Positions 13,779 to 18,350 of a DNA stretch of 18,350 nucleotides are shown piece by piece. The position numbers were made by a program, and so were the translations under genes. Source of the DNA: Lachnospiraceae bacterium UBA3801 (GTDB lineage Bacteria; Bacillota; Clostridia; Lachnospirales; Lachnospiraceae); assembly GCA_002368685.1 (NCBI GenBank), contig DFEN01000060.1, positions 1 to 18,350 of the forward strand, in the 5' to 3' direction. The stretch's first letter is position 1. The number at the start of each line of letters is the position of its first letter. The notes beneath the pieces are model-generated. The model was not told the DNA's origin. It worked only from the letters and a program-made list of their open reading frames with translations, and did no database searches.

Positions 13779-16658
13779 GTGAATTTCAGTAAACAAAGTG
13801 TTAAGAAAAAGCAGGATAGATTATTATCCAGAACTAGAAGATTTGAACGTAGATTCTTCGTTGAAGTCCTCAAGTTTTTTCTGGTTATATTTGTAATGCT
13901 TGTTCTTGTTATGGCAGGTGCTGGTTTTGGAATGATGAAGGGTATCCTGGATGATTCTCCTGATATTTCAAACATAAGCATTAAGCCTAAGGGATTTAAA
14001 ACAATTATTTATGATCAGAATAACAACGAGCGTAATACACTCTCGACTGTTAATTCTAACAGAATATATGTATATTATGATGATATTCCATCTCAGGTAG
14101 TAAATGCATTTGTAGCTATCGAGGATGAGAGATTCTGGTCACATAACGGTATCGATATGAAGGGTATCTTCAGAGCTCTGGTTAAGGATGTTATGGCCAG
14201 AAACTTTAATGAGGGTGCTTCGACCATCACACAGCAGCTTATTAAGAACCAGGTCTTCGATGTTGGTATGAATGAGACGACCAAGATTCAGAAGATTGAA
14301 CGTAAGGTTCAGGAACAGTATCTGGCCATTGATCTTGAGAAGATATACTCAAAGGAACAGATTGTTGAGGCGTATCTTAATACTATTTATCTTGGACAAG
14401 GTTGTAACGGTATAGAGGCTGCGGCAAACAGATACTTTGATAAGTCAATTGGTGATCTGACACTTTCGGAAATGGCTGTTATAGCTGGTATCACTAAGAA
14501 TCCTTACAAGTATGATCCGGTTATATTCCCTGAGAATAATAGTTATCGACGAGAAGACGTTCTGGATAAGATGCTTGAGCTGGATTATATTTCTCAGAGT
14601 GAATATGATGCAGCAATGGCTGATAATGTATATGACAGAATTCAGCAGGTTAAGAAGACTAACGACGAAAACTTTGAATATAATTCATATTATACAGATG
14701 ACCTGATGCGTAGACTTTGCTCCGACTTCATGGAAATGTATGACATGACAGAAGAGGAAGCCTATGACGAGATATATACCGGTGGTTACAGTGTATATTC
14801 TGTTCAGGACTATGATATTCAGAATATAGTTGATGAGGTTATCAATGATGAGTCTTATTATCCGGCAGGTTCATCGGTTGCTCTTAACTACAAGCTGACA
14901 CTTCTGGATAAGGATGGTATTACTACATATAACTATGATACTAATACACTTCTTACTTACTATAGAAAGCTAACAGAGAATTCGAAATATAATAATATCT
15001 ATCCTTCAGAGGATGATGCACGTTCAGCGGCGGATACTTATAAAGAGGCTATGCTGGATGCAACAGGTGCGACCTTCCTTAGTGAAGAGTTTAAGACAGC
15101 ACCACAGCCACAGGCTTCCTTTGTTATTCTTGATCAGAAGACAGGTTATATCAAGGCAATCGGTGGTGGACGTGGAGAGAAGAAGGAAAACCTTGGTTTC
15201 GATAGAGCTACAAATGCTATGAGACAGCCGGGTTCTACCTTCAAGGTACTGGCGGCATTTCTCCCTTATATTGATACAGAGGGTGGACTCTGTTCCTGTT
15301 TCGATGATAAGCCATACGAATTTGCGAATGGTGTTCCAGTTAGAAACTGGTATGGTGGATATAGAGGCCCTAATTCACTTAGAACAGCCATTGAGCAATC
15401 TATGAATATTATAGCTGTACAGACAATTACTGCAGTAACTCCTGCTACAGCATATGAATATCTTATAGATGAGGGCTTCACAACGATTATAGATAAAGAG
15501 ATTGGCCCTGAGGGTGATGTATATTCAGATATTCAGCAGGCTACAGCTCTTGGTGGTCTAACCTATGGTGTAACAAACCTTGAGATTACTGCAGCTTATG
15601 CAGGTATTGCTAACATGGGTATGTATGTTAAGCCTGTATATTATGATAGAGTATATGATCATGACGGAAATCTTGTTATTGATAACAGAGATCCTAATGA
15701 GAGATCACATAGAATGTGTAAGGAGACCACAGCTTGGCAGCTGATAGATGCCATGAAGGGAGTTGTTACCTCTGGTACAGGTACCAGAGCTAATATGACT
15801 TCCGGAGTCAAATGTGCTGGTAAGACAGGTACAACATCTAATTCCTACGACCTTTGGTTCTGCGGAATGACACCATATTATACTTCTTCGATATGGTTTG
15901 GATATGATTCAAATGTTACTATAAACACCAATAACCATAAGGTTATGTGGCGTGATATAAATGATAAGATTGCTCTTTTAGAGGAACAGGATACTTCCGC
16001 TGACTGGGATCAGCCGGAAGGACTGACTAAGGCTACAGTATGTAAGATTACAGGGCTTAAGCCTATAGATGGTTGTCCTACATGCACTGATTGGTGTGAT
16101 GAAGAGAATCTTCCGAAGAAAATGTGTAAGGGACATATGAATACAATTACTATTTGTACAGAATCACATATGATGGCTACAAATGCATGTCCTGATACAG
16201 TTGAATATACAATATCTTACGACGATCAGGGTAAAGCCGAAATCGTAGGAGCTGATTTTGAATATGATGAATCTATTTTCAGAACGAAGTGTACACTTCA
16301 CCCTGAGGTAGAGGGTGGTATCAAGATAACATCTTCTGCAGGTGAGGGCGGTTCTATATCCTCATCTGTTGTGGTTGAACCAGGCTCTGAGGCTACATTC
16401 TATATAACTCCTTCTGCAGGATATACAATTAGTGATGTAGTTGTTGATGGAAATAGCGTTGGTGCTGTATCTCAGTTTACATTTACTGATATACAGGGAG
16501 AGCATACGATTACTGCTTCCTTTGCGGGATCTGCTCCGGCACCGGAACCACAGCCAGAGCCGCAGACAACAGAGGCTGCACCACCACCGGATACGACGGA
16601 GGCTCCTCCGCCACCAGAACCGCAGACGACGGAGGCTCCTGTTGATCAACCTCAATAA
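13779..16658 (+). CDS. Class A penicillin-binding protein (PBP1A type) with extra C-terminal domains
   Basis: A bifunctional peptidoglycan synthase of 959 residues. After a basic cytoplasmic N-terminus, a membrane helix spans about 28-50. The GT51 glycosyltransferase domain contains Glu115 in EDERFWSHNGID and STITQQLIKNQVF. The transpeptidase domain has SxxK at Ser486-Lys489 (QPGSTFKVL), SxN at Ser541-Asn543 and KTG at 682-684. Beyond it come a region with eight cysteines (755-838), an InlB-repeat-like beta domain (about 846-917, AGYTISDVVVDGNSV) and a Pro/Glu/Thr-rich tail (918-959). The start is GTG, with GGAGG (13768-13772) six bases upstream. It follows rho with its own promoter and ends at a terminator. 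Similar tails occur on clostridial PBPs; the cysteine region is unusual. Confidence 0.95.
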   Translation: MNFSKQSVKKKQDRLLSRTRRFERRFFVEVLKFFLVIFVMLVLVMAGAGFGMMKGILDDSPDISNISIKPKGFKTIIYDQNNNERNTLSTVNSNRIYVYYDDIPSQVVNAFVAIEDERFWSHNGIDMKGIFRALVKDVMARNFNEGASTITQQLIKNQVFDVGMNETTKIQKIERKVQEQYLAIDLEKIYSKEQIVEAYLNTIYLGQGCNGIEAAANRYFDKSIGDLTLSEMAVIAGITKNPYKYDPVIFPENNSYRREDVLDKMLELDYISQSEYDAAMADNVYDRIQQVKKTNDENFEYNSYYTDDLMRRLCSDFMEMYDMTEEEAYDEIYTGGYSVYSVQDYDIQNIVDEVINDESYYPAGSSVALNYKLTLLDKDGITTYNYDTNTLLTYYRKLTENSKYNNIYPSEDDARSAADTYKEAMLDATGATFLSEEFKTAPQPQASFVILDQKTGYIKAIGGGRGEKKENLGFDRATNAMRQPGSTFKVLAAFLPYIDTEGGLCSCFDDKPYEFANGVPVRNWYGGYRGPNSLRTAIEQSMNIIAVQTITAVTPATAYEYLIDEGFTTIIDKEIGPEGDVYSDIQQATALGGLTYGVTNLEITAAYAGIANMGMYVKPVYYDRVYDHDGNLVIDNRDPNERSHRMCKETTAWQLIDAMKGVVTSGTGTRANMTSGVKCAGKTGTTSNSYDLWFCGMTPYYTSSIWFGYDSNVTINTNNHKVMWRDINDKIALLEEQDTSADWDQPEGLTKATVCKITGLKPIDGCPTCTDWCDEENLPKKMCKGHMNTITICTESHMMATNACPDTVEYTISYDDQGKAEIVGADFEYDESIFRTKCTLHPEVEGGIKITSSAGEGGSISSSVVVEPGSEATFYITPSAGYTISDVVVDGNSVGAVSQFTFTDIQGEHTITASFAGSAPAPEPQPEPQTTEAAPPPDTTEAPPPPEPQTTEAPVDQPQ
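16593..16640 (+). repeat. Short direct repeat in the penicillin-binding protein tail
   Basis: ACGACGGAGGCTCCT occurs identically at 16593-16607 and 16626-16640, spaced by 33 bases between starts, encoding TTEAP each time; a diverged copy lies at 16566-16580. The codons are richer in G and C than the rest of the window. The repeat is in frame, so gain or loss by slippage would change tail length without breaking the gene. Confidence 0.8.
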
Positions 16659-16669
16659 TTATCTATGAT
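16642..16669 (+). promoter_or_regulatory. Promoter candidate for pyrF, overlapping the end of the upstream gene
   Basis: TTGATC (16642-16647, four of six) and TATGAT (16664-16669, five of six) are separated by 16 bases. Transcription would begin near 16676, giving a leader of about 83 bases that includes the terminator hairpin. A pyrF promoter is expected here because a terminator separates pyrF from the gene before it. The match is only moderate. Confidence 0.35.
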
Positions 16670-16701
16670 GGATAATATTCAGTTAATTAGATTTTAAATA
16701 T

Positions 16702-16745
16702 AAAAGATGACAACTGAAGGGAACATTTAGCTGTCATCTTTTTTT
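16702..16745 (+). terminator. Intrinsic terminator between the penicillin-binding protein and pyrF, possible attenuator
   Basis: AAAAGATGACA (16702-16712) pairs with TGTCATCTTTT (16732-16742); CT and AG can extend the stem past one A-C mismatch. Seven T residues (16739-16745) overlap the stem end, as in Rho-independent terminators. The T-run is directly followed by the pyrF ribosome binding site AAAGGAG (16746-16752). An upstream TTCAGTT (16678-16684) is complementary to AACTGAA (16712-16718), which forms the end of the left arm and part of the loop, so a competing structure is possible. Confidence 0.85.
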
Positions 16746-16758
16746 AAAGGAGATAAAC

Positions 16759-17673
16759 ATGATTCAAAAGCTTGTAAATGAAATTAAGAAGAAAAATGCA
16801 CCAATCGTTGTAGGGCTTGATCCTCAGATGGCCTTTATTCCTGAGGAGCTTCTGAATAAGTATTATGCCGAAAAGGGTAATACTCTGGAGGCGGTTGCAG
16901 ATGCTATCTATGATTATAATGTTGGGCTTATGGAGGCAGTAGCTGATCTGATACCTGCAGTTAAGCCGCAGGTTGCTATGTATGAGCAGTTCGGTATTCC
17001 TGGACTTGTGGCTTATAAGAAGACCATTGATTATGCTCATTCAAAGGGTCTTGTTGTAATTGGAGATATCAAGAGAGGAGATATTGGTTCAACTTCAACT
17101 GCTTATGCTGTAGGTCATATTGGTTCAGTTGAAATTTGTGGAGAGAAGATATATCCATTTGATGAAGATATCGTTACAGTAAATCCTTATCTTGGATCAG
17201 ATGGTGTTAAGCCATTTATCGAGGTTTGTAATAAAGAGGATAGAGGTATCTTCGTTCTTGTTAAGACTTCTAATCCATCATCAGGAGAGTTCCAGGATAG
17301 AGAGATTGATGGCAGACCTTTATATGAGATAGTTGCTGATAAGGTAACTGAGTGGGGACTGGATAGCATGGATGGTGATTATAGTAACGTCGGTGCTGTT
17401 GTTGGAGCTACTTATCCGGAAATGGGAATACTCCTTCGTAAAGCAATGCCTAAGGCTTATATCCTTGTTCCTGGTTACGGAGCTCAAGGAGGTAGCGGTA
17501 AGGACCTTAAGGGCTTCTTCAACGAAGATGGTCTTGGCGCTATTGTTAATTCCTCTAGAGGAATCATAGCTGCTTATAAGAATGAGAAGTATGCAGGTAT
17601 GGATTATAAGGATGCCGCTAGACAGGCAACAATCGATATGATAGAAGATATTAGGGTTAATGCTTTATCCTAA
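16759..17673 (+). CDS. pyrF: Orotidine 5'-phosphate decarboxylase (long, type 2 form)
   Basis: Catalyses the last step of UMP synthesis, removing CO2 from orotidine 5'-phosphate in the cytoplasm. At 304 residues it belongs to the longer PyrF group rather than the roughly 230-residue B. subtilis type. The active-site motif is DIKRGDIGSTSTAY, with catalytic Lys105. APIVVGLDPQ near the N-terminus, VNPYLGSDGVKPF, and VPGYGAQGG near the C-terminus match the phosphate and substrate site of that group. AAAGGAG lies six bases before the ATG, immediately after the terminator T-run. The pyrK gene begins 18 bases after its stop, so this is the start of a pyrimidine operon that probably continues with pyrD beyond the window. 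Confidence 0.96.
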   Translation: MIQKLVNEIKKKNAPIVVGLDPQMAFIPEELLNKYYAEKGNTLEAVADAIYDYNVGLMEAVADLIPAVKPQVAMYEQFGIPGLVAYKKTIDYAHSKGLVVIGDIKRGDIGSTSTAYAVGHIGSVEICGEKIYPFDEDIVTVNPYLGSDGVKPFIEVCNKEDRGIFVLVKTSNPSSGEFQDREIDGRPLYEIVADKVTEWGLDSMDGDYSNVGAVVGATYPEMGILLRKAMPKAYILVPGYGAQGGSGKDLKGFFNEDGLGAIVNSSRGIIAAYKNEKYAGMDYKDAARQATIDMIEDIRVNALS

Positions 17674-17691
17674 TAATCGGGAGAAATAGAA

Positions 17692-18350
17692 ATGAAAAGT
17701 ATTCAAGCTGAAATAATTAAACAGGATCATTTGGTTGATGATATATATAGCATGTATATAAAGAATAAGGAGCTTACTGAGAATGCTCATAGTGGACAGT
17801 TTGTATCCTTATATTCCAGGGACTCTGCGAGACTTCTGCCTCGTCCTATAAGTATATGCGAGATAGATAAGAAAGCGGGTACGCTTAGACTTGTTTATAG
17901 AACAGTGGGAGAAGGCACTAAGGAGTTCAGTACTCTTAAGAAGGGGGACACTATTAAGGTTGTTGGACCTATTGGAAATGGATATGAACTCGACTGCGAA
18001 AGTCCTATTCTTATGGGTGGCGGAATCGGTATACCTCCTATGCTTCAGCTGGCTAAGGAACTGAGTGAAAAGGGTGTACCTAAGGATAAATTGACGGTTA
18101 TTCTTGGCTTTAGAGATAATACTTTTCTAATTAATGAATTCAAGAAGATTGCTACAGTCTATATGTCCAGCGACACGGGTAGTGTAGGTGTTAAGGGAAA
18201 TGTCATAGATGCAGCAAATGAATATGGAGTAACAGGGGATAAGATATATGCCTGTGGTCCAAAGCCTATGCTTAGAGCTATTAAGGCCTATGCTTATGAA
18301 AAAGATATAGATGCATTTATTTCTCTAGAAGAGAGAATGGCCTGTGGAAT
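17692..18350 (+). CDS. pyrK: Dihydroorotate dehydrogenase electron-transfer subunit (3' end outside window)
   Basis: PyrK passes electrons from dihydroorotate dehydrogenase PyrD to NAD+ through FAD and a 2Fe-2S cluster, in the class 1B enzyme of Gram-positive bacteria. Reading from ATG at 17692 gives 219 residues to the edge. The FAD-binding motif LLPRPISI is at 48-55, the nucleotide-binding MGGGIGIPPMLQLAKEL at 108-124, and YACGPKPML at 186-194. The last residues, LEERMACG (212-219), start the cysteine cluster that holds the iron-sulfur centre; the other cysteines lie outside. GGGAG (17679-17683) is eight bases ahead of the ATG. The frame is open throughout. Confidence 0.95.
   Translation, partial: MKSIQAEIIKQDHLVDDIYSMYIKNKELTENAHSGQFVSLYSRDSARLLPRPISICEIDKKAGTLRLVYRTVGEGTKEFSTLKKGDTIKVVGPIGNGYELDCESPILMGGGIGIPPMLQLAKELSEKGVPKDKLTVILGFRDNTFLINEFKKIATVYMSSDTGSVGVKGNVIDAANEYGVTGDKIYACGPKPMLRAIKAYAYEKDIDAFISLEERMACG

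Noticed and set aside
16362..16668. Arg- and Leu-rich open frames over the penicillin-binding protein tail
   Set aside because: They result from reading the Pro/Glu/Thr repeats in other frames or on the other strand; no ribosome binding site and no recognisable domain.

Overview
The window looks like chromosomal DNA from a low-GC Gram-positive anaerobe of the class Clostridia, most likely family Lachnospiraceae. This is inferred from strong GGAGG-type ribosome binding sites, AT-rich codon use dominated by AGA arginine, a DUF4364 gene, a Rho with a long N-terminal insertion, a class A penicillin-binding protein with a Thr/Glu/Pro tail, and a pyrF-pyrK pair. No genus can be fixed from the sequence alone. 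No tRNA, rRNA, CRISPR array, insertion sequence or prophage was seen. Coding density is high and no gap between genes exceeds about 235 bases.

Layout. (1) 1-2462, minus strand: 5' 820 codons of carB, cut by the window edge, with no carA upstream. (2) 2607-7787, plus strand: an apparent operon running from a near-consensus promoter to a strong hairpin. It holds a four-helix membrane protein resembling the membrane part of CapD-type sugar-nucleotide enzymes, a membrane-anchored GH25 lysozyme overlapping it by 11 bases, hpt, an NCS2 purine permease, mtnN and luxS. The last two carry out successive steps of S-adenosylhomocysteine recycling; hpt and the permease handle purine bases. (3) 7842-11575, plus: tig, clpP, clpX and ysxC, a protein-quality-control operon without the lon gene often found between clpX and ysxC in Firmicutes. 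(4) 11577-12101, minus: a DUF4364 winged-helix protein, ending one base from the ysxC stop and divergent from rho. (5) 12202-13722: rho. (6) 13779-16658: a class A penicillin-binding protein with its own extended -10 promoter. (7) 16759-18350: pyrF and the start of pyrK, probably the beginning of a pyrimidine operon, preceded by a terminator hairpin abutting the pyrF ribosome binding site.

Most genes are housekeeping. The points most worth a second look are: the ClpP whose catalytic Asp is replaced by Asn; the promoter, alternative stem and terminator arrangement ahead of pyrF, which could be an attenuator; the strong hairpin at the predicted 5' end of the tig-clpP-clpX message; the stand-alone CapD-like membrane domain coupled to a lysozyme through an unusual GTG overlap; and the cysteine-rich and InlB-repeat-like C-terminus of the penicillin-binding protein. 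I did not find convincing evidence of a wholly new multi-gene system; the membrane protein and lysozyme pair is the nearest candidate.
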